NCBI GenBank assembly: GCA_041164265.1
Contig: JBEAPR010000149.1
Location: forward strand, 1-22,039
Source of the DNA: CALAZP01 sp041164265
GTDB lineage: Bacteria > Bacteroidota > Bacteroidia > Chitinophagales > Saprospiraceae
Length of the DNA stretch: 22,039 nt
Direction of reading: 5' to 3'
The stretch's first letter is position 1. Every line of letters starts with the position of its first letter. The notes below the pieces were generated by a model, which was not told where the DNA came from, did not search any database, and was given only the letters and a program-made list of their open reading frames with translations. Of this stretch, positions 14,732 through 22,039 are shown piece by piece. The translations under genes and the position numbers were made by a program.

Positions 14732-17338
14732 ATGCCAAAAAACCTATTGATAGTCGAGTCTCCTTCTAAGGCCAAAACCATTGAGAAATTTTTAGGAAAG
14801 GATTTTAAGGTAAAATCCAGTTACGGTCATATTCGAGATTTAGATAAGGGGATATCTGCAGTAAATATTAAAAAGTCCTTTGAACCAAAATATGTAATTA
14901 CTCCTGACAAACGCAAACTTGTTAAGGAGTTGAAAGAGGCAGTATCAAAATCTGATGAGGTTTGGTTGGCCACGGATGAGGATCGAGAAGGGGAGGCTAT
15001 ATCATGGCACCTGTGTAAGGTACTCGACTTAGACGAATTCACTACCAAAAGAATTGTTTTTAGAGAGATTACCAGACCTGCTATTCAAAATGCCATTAAG
15101 CAGCCAAGATTGGTGGATATCGATTTAGTCAATGCTCAACAAGCTAGAAGAATTCTTGACCGATTAGTTGGCTATGAACTCTCAGAACTGCTCTGGAAAA
15201 AAATTAGGGGGAAATTATCTGCGGGTAGAGTACAATCAGTGGCTGTTAAATTATTAGTAGAAAGAGAGCGAGAAATTAATGATTTCGAGATAACCTCATT
15301 CTATAAGGTTCATGGAGAATTTGAGGTAAAGGATGTTGATGGCAAAATAGCTGTGTTAAAGGCAGAATTACCTGAGCGTTTTGGCCATGAAAAAGAAGCT
15401 AAAGCTTTCTTACAAAGCTGTATGGGAGCGCTTTTTAAAATTGAAAATATTGAAGTCAAGCCACTTAAGAGAAAACCAACTGCACCTTTTACCACCTCAA
15501 CCCTTCAACAAGAAGCCAGCAGAAAATTGGGCTTTTCCGTTCAAAGGACCATGAGTGTTGCTCAGCGTTTGTACGAAGCTGGTTTGATCACCTACATGAG
15601 AACTGATTCAATAAGTTTGAGTCAAACGGCAATGGTGGCCATAGCAGCAGAAATAGAAAATTCTTTTGGAAAAGAATATCTTCAAGTAAGAAACTTCAAA
15701 AGTAAGTCTGCCAATGCGCAAGAGGCACATGAGGCTATTCGACCTACTTATATAGAAAATCAACAGGTGACTGCAAGTAGAGAGGAGCAAAGGCTATACG
15801 ATTTGATTTGGAAAAGAACCATTGCCTCCCAAATGGCAGATGCCGTTTTGGAAAAAACTACCGTAAAAATTGGTATTTCAACTGTAAAAGATCGTCAACT
15901 AGTAGCTTCAGGTGAAGTATTAAAATTCGATGGATTTTTAAAAGTTTACCTAGAATCTAAAGATGAAGAAGAGGAGGAAGAAACCAAAGGAATGTTACCC
16001 CCATTAAAAATAGGTCAAGCACTTCAATCACTGGAAATGGCTGCAATGGAAAGATTTACAAGACCCCCAGCGAGATATTCGGAAGCGGCACTGGTTAAGA
16101 AATTAGAAGAACTTGGAATAGGCAGACCTTCTACTTACGCTCCTACTATTAGTAGAATAATGGAAGTCAATAGGGGATATGTAGTGAAAGAAAACAGGGA
16201 AGGAGTCCCAAGAGAATTTAATATACTCACACTTAAGAATGATATAATAGAGCAAACTATTGGAAATGAAATGACTGGCGCTATTAAAAATCATTTGGTT
16301 CCTACGGATCTCGGAATGACGGTTTCTGATTTTTTAGAGGAACATTTCCAGGAAATTATGAACTACAGTTTTACCGCAGGTATAGAAAAAAAATTAGATG
16401 ATATTGCTTCAAATGGAGAAGATTGGGTTGAGTTGTTGGAAAACTTCTACGGTCCATTCCACCAACAGGTTGTCAATACAATAGAGACCGCAGAAAGACC
16501 ATCTAAAGAGCGAATCCTTGGAAAAGATCCAGAGTCAGGTAGAACTGTTTTGACCCGTCTTTCTCGTAGAGGTCCAGTGATTCAAATTGGAAGCCCCGAC
16601 GAGTTAGAAGAGGACGAAAAACCGAGATATGCTAGCTTGAGAAGAGGGCAAAGTATTGAAACCATATCTTTTGAAGAGGCAATTAAATTATTCGAATTAC
16701 CAAAAGTTTTGGGTACATACAAAGAGGAGGAAGTTTTGGTAGCGATTGGACGATTTGGACCTTACGTCAAATTTGGCGAAAAATATGTCTCTATTCCTAG
16801 AAATGAGGAGCCAATGGATTTAACACTTGAAAGGGCTCAAGAATTGATTGATGAGAAACTAAAAGAAGAAGCTGCTGTCGGTACTTTTCAAGGTTTGCCT
16901 ATAACAAAAGGTAAAGGACGTTTTGGCCCCTTCTTAAAATGGAATAATCTTTTTGTGAATGTCCCTAAGCGATATGATTTCGAGAACATCTCCCAAGGAG
17001 AAATGACTGAACTAATACAAGCTAAAATAGAGAAGGAAGCCAATCGATATATTCAAAAATGGGAGGAAGCAGAAATTGCCATTGAAAATGGAAGATGGGG
17101 ACCTTTCATCAGGTATAAAAAAAGCATGATAAAAATTCCTAAAATTGGGGATGTTAAGCCTGATGTTGAGCAACTTAAAGCATTTACCTTAGAAGAAGTC
17201 AAAGAGTTAATAGAGAAGGAATTACCAGGTACCTTTTCTGAAAAAAAATCTAAGAAAACAGCAGCTAAAAAGAAGCCCGCACCCAAAAAGAAAGTATCCG
17301 GCACTAAGAAATCAACAAATATCAAAAAAAATAAATAA
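14732..17338 (+). CDS. topA: DNA topoisomerase I (type IA)
   Basis: TopA relaxes negative supercoils by a 5'-phosphotyrosine strand-passage mechanism. The ATG at 14732 (MPKNLLIVESPSKA) gives 868 residues; the upstream in-frame TTG lies in the promoter. The Toprim domain has Glu9 and the Asp82/Asp84/Glu86 acidic triad (ATDEDREGE). The active-site Tyr288 is in GLITYMRTDS at 284-293, and RFTRPPARYSEAALVKKLE at 441-459 and GIGRPSTYA at 462-470 are family landmarks. Instead of E. coli-type Cys4 zinc fingers, the C-terminus has three short repeats around GRFGPYVKFG (673-682), GRFGPFLKW (729-737) and GRWGPFIRY (787-795), then a Lys/Ala/Pro-rich tail from about 838 likely to bind DNA. This is the arrangement expected in Bacteroidota. 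The DUF3467 gene starts two bases after the stop. Confidence 0.96.
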   Translation: MPKNLLIVESPSKAKTIEKFLGKDFKVKSSYGHIRDLDKGISAVNIKKSFEPKYVITPDKRKLVKELKEAVSKSDEVWLATDEDREGEAISWHLCKVLDLDEFTTKRIVFREITRPAIQNAIKQPRLVDIDLVNAQQARRILDRLVGYELSELLWKKIRGKLSAGRVQSVAVKLLVEREREINDFEITSFYKVHGEFEVKDVDGKIAVLKAELPERFGHEKEAKAFLQSCMGALFKIENIEVKPLKRKPTAPFTTSTLQQEASRKLGFSVQRTMSVAQRLYEAGLITYMRTDSISLSQTAMVAIAAEIENSFGKEYLQVRNFKSKSANAQEAHEAIRPTYIENQQVTASREEQRLYDLIWKRTIASQMADAVLEKTTVKIGISTVKDRQLVASGEVLKFDGFLKVYLESKDEEEEEETKGMLPPLKIGQALQSLEMAAMERFTRPPARYSEAALVKKLEELGIGRPSTYAPTISRIMEVNRGYVVKENREGVPREFNILTLKNDIIEQTIGNEMTGAIKNHLVPTDLGMTVSDFLEEHFQEIMNYSFTAGIEKKLDDIASNGEDWVELLENFYGPFHQQVVNTIETAERPSKERILGKDPESGRTVLTRLSRRGPVIQIGSPDELEEDEKPRYASLRRGQSIETISFEEAIKLFELPKVLGTYKEEEVLVAIGRFGPYVKFGEKYVSIPRNEEPMDLTLERAQELIDEKLKEEAAVGTFQGLPITKGKGRFGPFLKWNNLFVNVPKRYDFENISQGEMTELIQAKIEKEANRYIQKWEEAEIAIENGRWGPFIRYKKSMIKIPKIGDVKPDVEQLKAFTLEEVKELIEKELPGTFSEKKSKKTAAKKKPAPKKKVSGTKKSTNIKKNK

Positions 17339-17340
17339 TC

Positions 17341-17664
17341 ATGTCAGAACCCAAGAAGCCAGCAAAACCCAATCAATTAAACATTGAAATATCAGACGAG
17401 GTCGCAGAAGGAATTTATTCCAACTTAGCTATTATTTCTCATTCTCACTCCGAATTTATTTTGGATTTTATCAGGCTGTTGCCTAATGTGCCTAAAGCTA
17501 AGGTCAAATCCCGGCTTATTTTGACCCCTCAACATGCTAAAAAATTGCTAAAGGCCTTATCAGATAATATAGAAAAGTTTGAAAACCAATTTGGAGAAAT
17601 TCAGGAGCAGGAAAATCCTCCTTTCCCACCCATGAATTTCAATACACCTAAGGCTCAGGCTTAA
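17341..17664 (+). CDS. DUF3467 domain protein
   Basis: This 107-residue cytoplasmic protein matches the small DUF3467 family: ISDEVAEGIYSNLAIISHS at 17-35, SEFILDFIRLLPNVPKAKV near 37-55, SRLILTPQHAKKLLKAL near 57-73 and an amphipathic helix to about 85, followed by a Pro-rich tail. No function is established for the family to my knowledge. It follows topA by two bases and is almost certainly on the same transcript. Its stop at 17662-17664 shares the palindrome TTAA with the stop of the convergent FKBP gene. Confidence 0.85.
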   Translation: MSEPKKPAKPNQLNIEISDEVAEGIYSNLAIISHSHSEFILDFIRLLPNVPKAKVKSRLILTPQHAKKLLKALSDNIEKFENQFGEIQEQENPPFPPMNFNTPKAQA

Positions 17665-18143
17665 TCGACGTAATCAATAAGTTCTACTTCAAAAACTAAG
17701 ATGGCATTAGCTCTGATACCATTTGGAGGGTTCGGGCCATATCCCAATCTGGAAGGAATGAATAACCTAGCTGTCTCCCCCTTGGTCATAAGCTGTAACC
17801 CATATTGCCAACCTAGAACCAGATTGTACAATCGAAACTTTACAGTGGCATTACCTTGTGTTTGGTCAAATACCTCTCCGTCCAAATAAGATCCTACATA
17901 CCTAACCTCCACCTGAGAACTTGGACTTGGAGAACAACCATAGGGTCCAGCTGCACAAGGTTCTCCAGGAATATCAGAAACGACAAAAAGTCCAGTAGAA
18001 TGTTCCTGGTAATCTAAATTCAAGTCTTCTAAATATTTTCGTATTTCCCTGCGTTCATCTTCAAATCTGGTGATGCTGTCTTTCTGGCAACTACTCCCAA
18101 GGATTAAAAAACCTAGCAAAATTAAACTTCCTATTCTCATCAT
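17661..18143 (-). CDS. FKBP-type peptidyl-prolyl isomerase lipoprotein
   Basis: The product is about 160 residues (two adjacent ATGs make it 160 or 159). The N-terminus is a lipoprotein signal ending in LGSSC, with Cys19 as the predicted lipidated residue; Gly at -3 is a loose lipobox, tolerated in Bacteroidota. A charged helix at about 21-50 precedes the FKBP domain: VEVRYVGSYLDGEVFDQT near 78-95, NLVLGWQYGLQLMTKGE near 107-123, RLFIPSRLGYG near 126-136 and ANAILVFEVELID at the end. Such proteins catalyse prolyl cis-trans isomerisation in the periplasm and assist folding of envelope proteins. A short Cys-containing insert (EPCAAGPYGC) before the domain may form a disulfide. The gene is convergent with DUF3467, overlapping by four bases, and divergent from the PHP-domain gene. 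Confidence 0.92.
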   Translation of the reverse strand: MMRIGSLILLGFLILGSSCQKDSITRFEDERREIRKYLEDLNLDYQEHSTGLFVVSDIPGEPCAAGPYGCSPSPSSQVEVRYVGSYLDGEVFDQTQGNATVKFRLYNLVLGWQYGLQLMTKGETARLFIPSRLGYGPNPPNGIRANAILVFEVELIDYVD

Positions 18144-18188
18144 TTTTATGTTGTAATTTGTTTATTGCAAAACTGCAAAAAAGTATTG
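18144..18188. promoter_or_regulatory. Short divergent region between the FKBP and PHP-domain genes
   Basis: Only 45 bases separate the two divergent starts, so their promoters must overlap each other or the genes. The best -7-like match is on the minus strand, CAGTTTTG (complement of 18168-18175), one mismatch from TAnnTTTG and toward the FKBP gene. I see no convincing element toward the PHP-domain gene. Confidence 0.2.
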
Positions 18189-19874
18189 ATGAATAACAAA
18201 GAAATAGCCTACTCGTTTAGTTTACTCGCTGATTTAATGGAAATACACGGTGAGAATCCTTTTAAGATCAAATCTTATCAAAATGCTTACCGAACTATAC
18301 GGAGTTTAGATAAACCCCTAGGGGAATTTACTCAAGATGATTGGAGTCAAACTAAAGGAATTGGGAAAGCTATACTAGGAAAAATTGAAGAATTACTGCA
18401 AAAGGGTACTATGGACACCTTAGAGCAGTACTTGTCCAAAACACCCGAAGGGTTAATAGAAATGTTCAGCATTAAAGGTTTCGGACCCAAAAAAATAAAA
18501 GCCCTCTGGACAGAACTGGGAATAGAAAGTTTGGGAGAACTTTCCTATGCCATTTCTGAAAATCGATTATTGGAGTTAAAAGGATTTGGGCCTAAAACTC
18601 AAGAAGATTTAAAAAACAAAATTGCTTTTTTTAAAAATAATAAAGGCTATGTTCGATATGCTACCGCTGACAAAATATTGCAGCCACTATTGAATAAACT
18701 CAATGAAAAAATTGGAGAAGATAGATTTGTAGTCACTGGAGATTTTAGACAAAGAATGCCTATACTGAATCAAGTTAGTATACTTATTAAGAGTGAAAGA
18801 CCCGATTCAACTATTCAAGAAATTATTGAAAATGCTGGGTTTAGCCTTTATGAAAAAACATCAGATAGATTTAATTTTAAATTTAAGGAGGGATGGATTC
18901 TTTCTGTAAGGTGGGTGGCACCAGAGCAATTTGGTTGGGAAAATTTCCAACAAAATAGCCCTGCTGAATTCCTAGAAGCATTCCAGAAGGAATTTAAGGT
19001 CGATACTAGATACTTTGAAACTGAAAAGGCCCTTTTTGATCATTTGGACTTAGATTACATCCCTCCTGAAATTAGATGGAATCCACAATCTATCAAATGG
19101 GCATTAGCACATAAATTACCCCATTTGATCAATCAATCTCATCAAAAGGGTATCATTCACAACCATAGTACTTACAGTGATGGAACTCATTCTTTAGCAC
19201 AAATGGCAGAGGCTGTTCAACAAAAAGGCTATGAGTACTTCGTAATTAGTGACCATTCTCAATCTGCTTTTTATGCCAATGGTTTAACTCCCGAAAGAGT
19301 TTTGAAGCAAATGGATGAAATTGACCGTTTGAATCAACAATTGGCTCCTTTTAAAATATTCAAAAGCATTGAAAGTGATATTTTGAATGATGGATCCTTA
19401 GACTATCCAATAGAAATCTTGGATCGATTTGATTTAGTGATAGCTTCTATTCACAGCAACCTTAAAATGGATAAAGAGAAGGCCACCAATAGAATTTTAG
19501 CAGCTATTAGGCAGAAGCACACCAACATTCTAGGCCACCCGACAGGTAGACTTTTGCTTTCTAGAGAAGGGTACCCCATTGATCATTTGGCGATTATCGA
19601 CGCTTGCGCTGAGAATAACGTCGCCATTGAGCTTAATGCAAATCCTTTTAGACTTGATATAGATTGGAGTTGGATTCCTTACGCCATCGAAAAAAATGTT
19701 TTAATTTCCATTAATCCCGATGCTCATGCCGTTTCAGGAATTGACGATGTTCAATACGGGATTCAAGCTGCCAGGAAAGGCCTACTCACTCCGAATCATT
19801 GCCTATCCTGTTATAGTCTGGCGGAATTTGAAAATTGGATAGCCGTTCAAAAGAAAAAAAGGGATATTATTTAA
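18189..19874 (+). CDS. PolX-like protein: helix-hairpin-helix, degenerate polymerase domain and intact PHP domain
   Basis: The ATG at 18189 gives 561 residues, close to bacterial PolX; an in-frame TTG eight codons upstream is less likely. Order of domains: PolX-type N-terminal helices (1-50), helix-hairpin-helix motifs at 55-63 (TKGIGKAIL), 95-103 (IKGFGPKKI) and 130-137 (LKGFGPKT), a palm-like region near 180-245, and a C-terminal PHP domain from about 320. The palm should carry a GDIDIL-type motif whose Asp residues bind catalytic metals; here the equivalent reads ILNQVSILI at 192-200, with no Asp. The PHP metal ligands are all visible: HNH at 324-326, Asp331, SDH at 354-356, Glu395, His422, His450 and PDAH at 510-513. 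It is therefore predicted to be a DNA-binding nuclease or phosphoesterase, not a polymerase. It is expressed alone or from its own short upstream region. Confidence 0.88.
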   Translation: MNNKEIAYSFSLLADLMEIHGENPFKIKSYQNAYRTIRSLDKPLGEFTQDDWSQTKGIGKAILGKIEELLQKGTMDTLEQYLSKTPEGLIEMFSIKGFGPKKIKALWTELGIESLGELSYAISENRLLELKGFGPKTQEDLKNKIAFFKNNKGYVRYATADKILQPLLNKLNEKIGEDRFVVTGDFRQRMPILNQVSILIKSERPDSTIQEIIENAGFSLYEKTSDRFNFKFKEGWILSVRWVAPEQFGWENFQQNSPAEFLEAFQKEFKVDTRYFETEKALFDHLDLDYIPPEIRWNPQSIKWALAHKLPHLINQSHQKGIIHNHSTYSDGTHSLAQMAEAVQQKGYEYFVISDHSQSAFYANGLTPERVLKQMDEIDRLNQQLAPFKIFKSIESDILNDGSLDYPIEILDRFDLVIASIHSNLKMDKEKATNRILAAIRQKHTNILGHPTGRLLLSREGYPIDHLAIIDACAENNVAIELNANPFRLDIDWSWIPYAIEKNVLISINPDAHAVSGIDDVQYGIQAARKGLLTPNHCLSCYSLAEFENWIAVQKKKRDII

Positions 19875-19875
19875 A

Positions 19876-19889
19876 CAACTTTCGAGTTG
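19876..19889 (+). other. Small UUCG-loop hairpin just after the PolX-like gene
   Basis: CAACT at 19876-19880 and AGTTG at 19885-19889 pair perfectly around TTCG, an extra-stable tetraloop, starting two bases after the stop codon. No T-run follows directly, so it is not a standard intrinsic terminator. It could protect or define an mRNA 3' end. The stem is only five base pairs and may be chance. Confidence 0.25.
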
Positions 19890-19949
19890 ATAACATTAAT
19901 GAAGAAAATAGTTTTTATTTATATATTATTTAAAATGTCGCAGAACCAT

Positions 19950-19957
19950 TATTTTTG
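19950..19957 (+). promoter_or_regulatory. -7 element upstream of the DUF1573 lipoprotein gene
   Basis: TATTTTTG, followed by CA, fits the Bacteroidota TAnnTTTG consensus exactly. The -33 region is weak (TTTA at 19929-19932, spacer 17). Transcription would begin near 19964 and leave a leader of about 40 bases that is AT-rich and unstructured, ending in AAAG before the ATG. Confidence 0.5.
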
Positions 19958-20005
19958 CAACGTTTTTTGATTCAATTTAGATTCTAATAATTAAAATTTT
20001 TAAAG

Positions 20006-20488
20006 ATGAAATCATTCAAATTTGCTGCTTTTGCTCTTGCAGTATCGGTTTCTATGACTGCTTGTTCAAGTGGGGGAGATGCTGAATCTACTGCAGCAGC
20101 TACTCAACCTAATCCAAATGCAGCGGTAACTCCTTCAGCTCAAACACCTCAGGCACCAGCTGGTCCAGTTACCACCGTTGCTTTTGAGGAATCTCAAATC
20201 AGCTTTGGAACCATTGATGAAGGTGAAATCGTTAATCAAGTTTTCCAATTTACCAATACTGGTTCTGAGCCTTTAGTATTAAGTGACGCTAGAGGAAGCT
20301 GTGGTTGTACTGTTCCTCAGTGGCCAAAAGAGCCTATCGCTCCAGGTGAGTCTGGTGAAATCACTGTTCAATTTAACAGTAAGGCGAAAAGAGGAAAAAG
20401 AAGCCAGAAAGTTACCATCACTGCTAATACTAACCCTCCCCAATCTTTTATTTACCTGACAGGGGAGGTCGTAGCTGCAGCAAACTAA
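20006..20488 (+). CDS. DUF1573 lipoprotein
   Basis: The 160-residue product starts with a lipoprotein signal (MKSFKFAAFALAVSVSMTAC, lipidated Cys20), followed by a low-complexity Ala/Pro/Thr/Gln linker to about residue 54 and one DUF1573 domain (about 57-155). The domain shows its signature: SFGTIDEGE at 66-74, FQFTNTGSEPLVL at 80-92, SCGCTVPQWP at 98-107 with Cys99 and Cys101, and PGESGEITVQF at 113-123. DUF1573 has an immunoglobulin-like (ASH/MSP-type) fold and is abundant in Bacteroidota; its molecular role is not established. It is a monocistronic unit with its own -7 box upstream and a strong terminator downstream, which suggests a well-expressed envelope protein. Confidence 0.92.
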   Translation: MKSFKFAAFALAVSVSMTACSSGGDAESTAAATQPNPNAAVTPSAQTPQAPAGPVTTVAFEESQISFGTIDEGEIVNQVFQFTNTGSEPLVLSDARGSCGCTVPQWPKEPIAPGESGEITVQFNSKAKRGKRSQKVTITANTNPPQSFIYLTGEVVAAAN

Positions 20489-20507
20489 TAAATGCTTTAA
20501 ATATTGT

Positions 20508-20550
20508 AAACAGCCTGTAGAGGTAAGAATACCTTTCGGGCTGTTTTTTT
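20508..20550 (+). terminator. Rho-independent terminator after the DUF1573 gene
   Basis: AAACAGCC at 20508-20515 pairs with GGCTGTTT at 20539-20546. Between them a second stem forms: AGGTA (20521-20525) with TACCT (20530-20534) around AGAA, extendable by one G-U and one A-U pair. A T-run follows through 20550. It ends four bases before the ATG of the UbiA-family gene, so that gene must be reached by read-through or a promoter I do not see. Confidence 0.85.
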
Positions 20551-20553
20551 ATA

Positions 20554-21420
20554 ATGAAAAAGTACCTTTCACTCGTTAAGTTTAGCCATACCATTTTCGC
20601 TTTACCATTCGCTTTCATTGGATTTTATCTTGGTTTAATACATCAACCAGAAGCTTCCAGGATGGTAGAAATTGCGTTTTTGGTCTTACTATCAATGATT
20701 TTTGCCCGTACTTCTGCTATGGCATTCAATCGATTTTTGGATCGAGATATTGATGGTTTAAATCCCAGGACTGCTGGAAGAGAAATCCCTTCGGGAAAAG
20801 TTTCTCCTGCTGCTGCCAAAATGCTTACCTTTTCCAGTGCGATCTTGTTTGTAGTTGCCACCTACTTCATAAACCCTCTTTGTTTTTACTTGTCCCCCAT
20901 AGCTCTTGCGGTAGTATTAGGGTATAGTTTTACAAAGCGTTTTACTTCAGCCAGTCATTTTGTTTTGGGACTTGGATTGGGTTTAGCACCCCTTGGAGCC
21001 TACTTAGCAATTACAGGCGTATTTTCTATTGTTCCTGTATTGTTTTCCATTTTAGTCATTACTTGGGTAACCGGCTTTGACATCCTCTACGCTCTGCAGG
21101 ATGAGGAATTTGATCAACAAATGGGTCTAAGGAGTATTCCTGTTGTTTTAGGAGCTAAGGGAGCCATAGACTTAAGTAATGGACTTCATATTCTTTCAGC
21201 CATAATAATTGTTTTGATAAGTTATTTGTTCTGGATTTCAGGTGGCCCTATAAATTTGATATTTGGAATAGCCTCTGCGCTGTTTATCTTTTTACTATAC
21301 TACCAACATACCTTAGTTAAGCCAAGACAATACGAGAGATTAAACATCGCTTTTTTTACCACCAACGGAGTAGCTAGTCTTATATATGGATTAGCTTTTA
21401 TTGCTGATTACTACTGGTAA
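20554..21420 (+). CDS. UbiA-family prenyltransferase, probably menaquinone (futalosine pathway) MqnP-like
   Basis: The 288-residue integral membrane protein has about eight or nine hydrophobic segments and both Asp-rich motifs of the UbiA family: NRFLDRDIDGLNPRT at 59-73 (Asp63, Asp65, Asp67) and YALQDEEFD at 179-187 (Asp183, Asp187), which bind magnesium and the prenyl diphosphate. REIPSGKVS at 76-84 is also typical. The family attaches a polyprenyl chain to an aromatic acid. The sequence looks like the UbiA-like group of organisms using the futalosine route, and Bacteroidota make menaquinone, not ubiquinone, so MqnP is the likeliest identity. No other mqn gene is in the window to confirm it. 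The ATG sits directly after a terminator, and the 3' end overlaps the convergent MOSC gene by 23 bases. Confidence 0.88.
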   Translation: MKKYLSLVKFSHTIFALPFAFIGFYLGLIHQPEASRMVEIAFLVLLSMIFARTSAMAFNRFLDRDIDGLNPRTAGREIPSGKVSPAAAKMLTFSSAILFVVATYFINPLCFYLSPIALAVVLGYSFTKRFTSASHFVLGLGLGLAPLGAYLAITGVFSIVPVLFSILVITWVTGFDILYALQDEEFDQQMGLRSIPVVLGAKGAIDLSNGLHILSAIIIVLISYLFWISGGPINLIFGIASALFIFLLYYQHTLVKPRQYERLNIAFFTTNGVASLIYGLAFIADYYW

Positions 21421-22039
21421 CTTCTACCTGATCGCCAATTTTAATTATTGCATTATACTGATCTACACAAGCATTTTTCCCAAAAATAATTTGACTATTT
21501 ACAGTCCGATATTTCGCTAAAAGCTTTGAATAATCTATATCTATTTCAGCTGTTTTTGGATCAATCGTAATCATTTTACATCGAGCACATTTTTTAGGTA
21601 GCCGAAAGGGGATTCCTGCAATCTCAATGGTATTCCATTTATCTTCTTCGAATTCGATTTGGTTTTCAACTATGATATTGGGCCGGAAACGATCAATGGT
21701 GTATTCTAAACCAGTCCATTTGTTTATTTTTTTGAGAGATGCCGTCGTAGTTATCAAATAGGGATAACCGTCTGATAAACTGACTTCATCGTCAGGTAAT
21801 CCATAACGGGAGTCGACTTTTCTCAAACCAAAAGAGGGTTGATATACCAGTTGAACAGGGGATTTTAAATATTCGGTAAACCATAAACTGGCTTCCTTTT
21901 TAAAGGCAATAACGGAACAAATGTCATCCCATATTTGAGCATCAATAATTGGACCTTCAATAGAAGGAGTTTCAGGAATGATTAGTTCTGGAAGCCGATC
22001 GTCCGGATCTCTTATTAAAAAGGAATGATTTTTGTGTTC
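21398..22039 (-). CDS. MOSC-domain protein (YcbX/mARC-like), N-terminus cut off by window edge
   Basis: The frame is open from the right edge to the stop at 21398-21400, giving 213 visible residues; an internal TTG near 21826 is not the true start, because similarity-like sequence continues upstream. The upstream part (FLIRDPDDRLPEL and beyond) fits the MOSC N-terminal beta-barrel region. Downstream it shows DRFRPNIIVE, then KKCARCKMITIDP, then LLAKYRTVNSQIIFG and IIKIGDQVEV, the order found in YcbX and mitochondrial mARC. In mARC the second Cys of the CxRC motif binds the molybdenum cofactor, and that Cys is present. Members reduce N-hydroxylated compounds using a reductase partner; a ferredoxin domain such as that at the C-terminus of YcbX is absent, since the protein ends right after the MOSC domain. 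It is convergent with the UbiA-family gene. Confidence 0.85.
   Translation of the reverse strand, partial: EHKNHSFLIRDPDDRLPELIIPETPSIEGPIIDAQIWDDICSVIAFKKEASLWFTEYLKSPVQLVYQPSFGLRKVDSRYGLPDDEVSLSDGYPYLITTTASLKKINKWTGLEYTIDRFRPNIIVENQIEFEEDKWNTIEIAGIPFRLPKKCARCKMITIDPKTAEIDIDYSKLLAKYRTVNSQIIFGKNACVDQYNAIIKIGDQVEVTSSNQQ

Noticed and set aside
1..22039. tRNA or rRNA genes, CRISPR arrays, insertion sequences, phage or defence genes
   Set aside because: None seen: no cloverleaf-like stretch, regularly spaced repeat, transposase, integrase, restriction or toxin motif. The window reads as an ordinary chromosomal core region.

Overview
The window looks like chromosomal DNA of a Bacteroidota bacterium, probably a free-living member of the Cytophagia/Saprospiria type. 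The rank below phylum is not resolved. The pointers are AT-rich sequence, start codons without Shine-Dalgarno motifs, promoter-like TAnnTTTG elements of the Bacteroides type, a CUB-like exported adhesin-type protein, a zinc-finger-free TopA with a lysine-rich tail, a DUF1573 lipoprotein, and a UbiA-family enzyme of the futalosine/menaquinone type. There is no tRNA, rRNA, CRISPR array, insertion sequence or integrase. Coding density is very high and no gene-free gap exceeds about 130 bases.

Layout. (1) Bases 1-898, minus: the N-terminal part of an exported CUB-like protein that runs off the left edge. (2) Bases 1004-7278, plus: folD, prmA and an exported 1,508-residue protein of unknown function, probably one operon. 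A perfect 10-bp inverted repeat whose arms each read as an outward-facing -7 box separates (1) from (2). (3) Bases 14601-7280, minus: six genes in tight series: a Tat-exported Gfo/Idh/MocA oxidoreductase, a BioD-like/DRTGG P-loop protein, an exported M28 peptidase, purB, a YfiT/BstA-like DinB protein and a PLP-dependent class V aminotransferase-fold enzyme. The last five are separated by only 1-6 bases. (4) Bases 14732-17664, plus: topA and a DUF3467 gene, behind a good Bacteroides-type promoter with a 9-bp inverted repeat over its -33 element. (5) Bases 18143-17661, minus: an FKBP-type prolyl isomerase lipoprotein. (6) Bases 18189-21420, plus: a PolX-like protein with a complete PHP domain but an apparently lost polymerase aspartate motif, a DUF1573 lipoprotein with its own promoter and strong terminator, and a UbiA-family prenyltransferase. 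(7) Bases 22039-21398, minus: a MOSC-domain protein that runs off the right edge.

Most genes are housekeeping: one-carbon metabolism (folD), ribosomal protein methylation (prmA), purine synthesis (purB), DNA supercoiling (topA), menaquinone (ubiA family). I see no island, phage or defence system. The most interesting leads are the PolX-like protein without its metal-binding aspartates, the pairing of a BstA-like DinB protein with a PLP enzyme that lacks the desulfurase cysteine, the huge uncharacterised exported protein joined to prmA, and the two palindromic divergent promoter regions. All three convergent gene pairs meet with one base between them or overlap.
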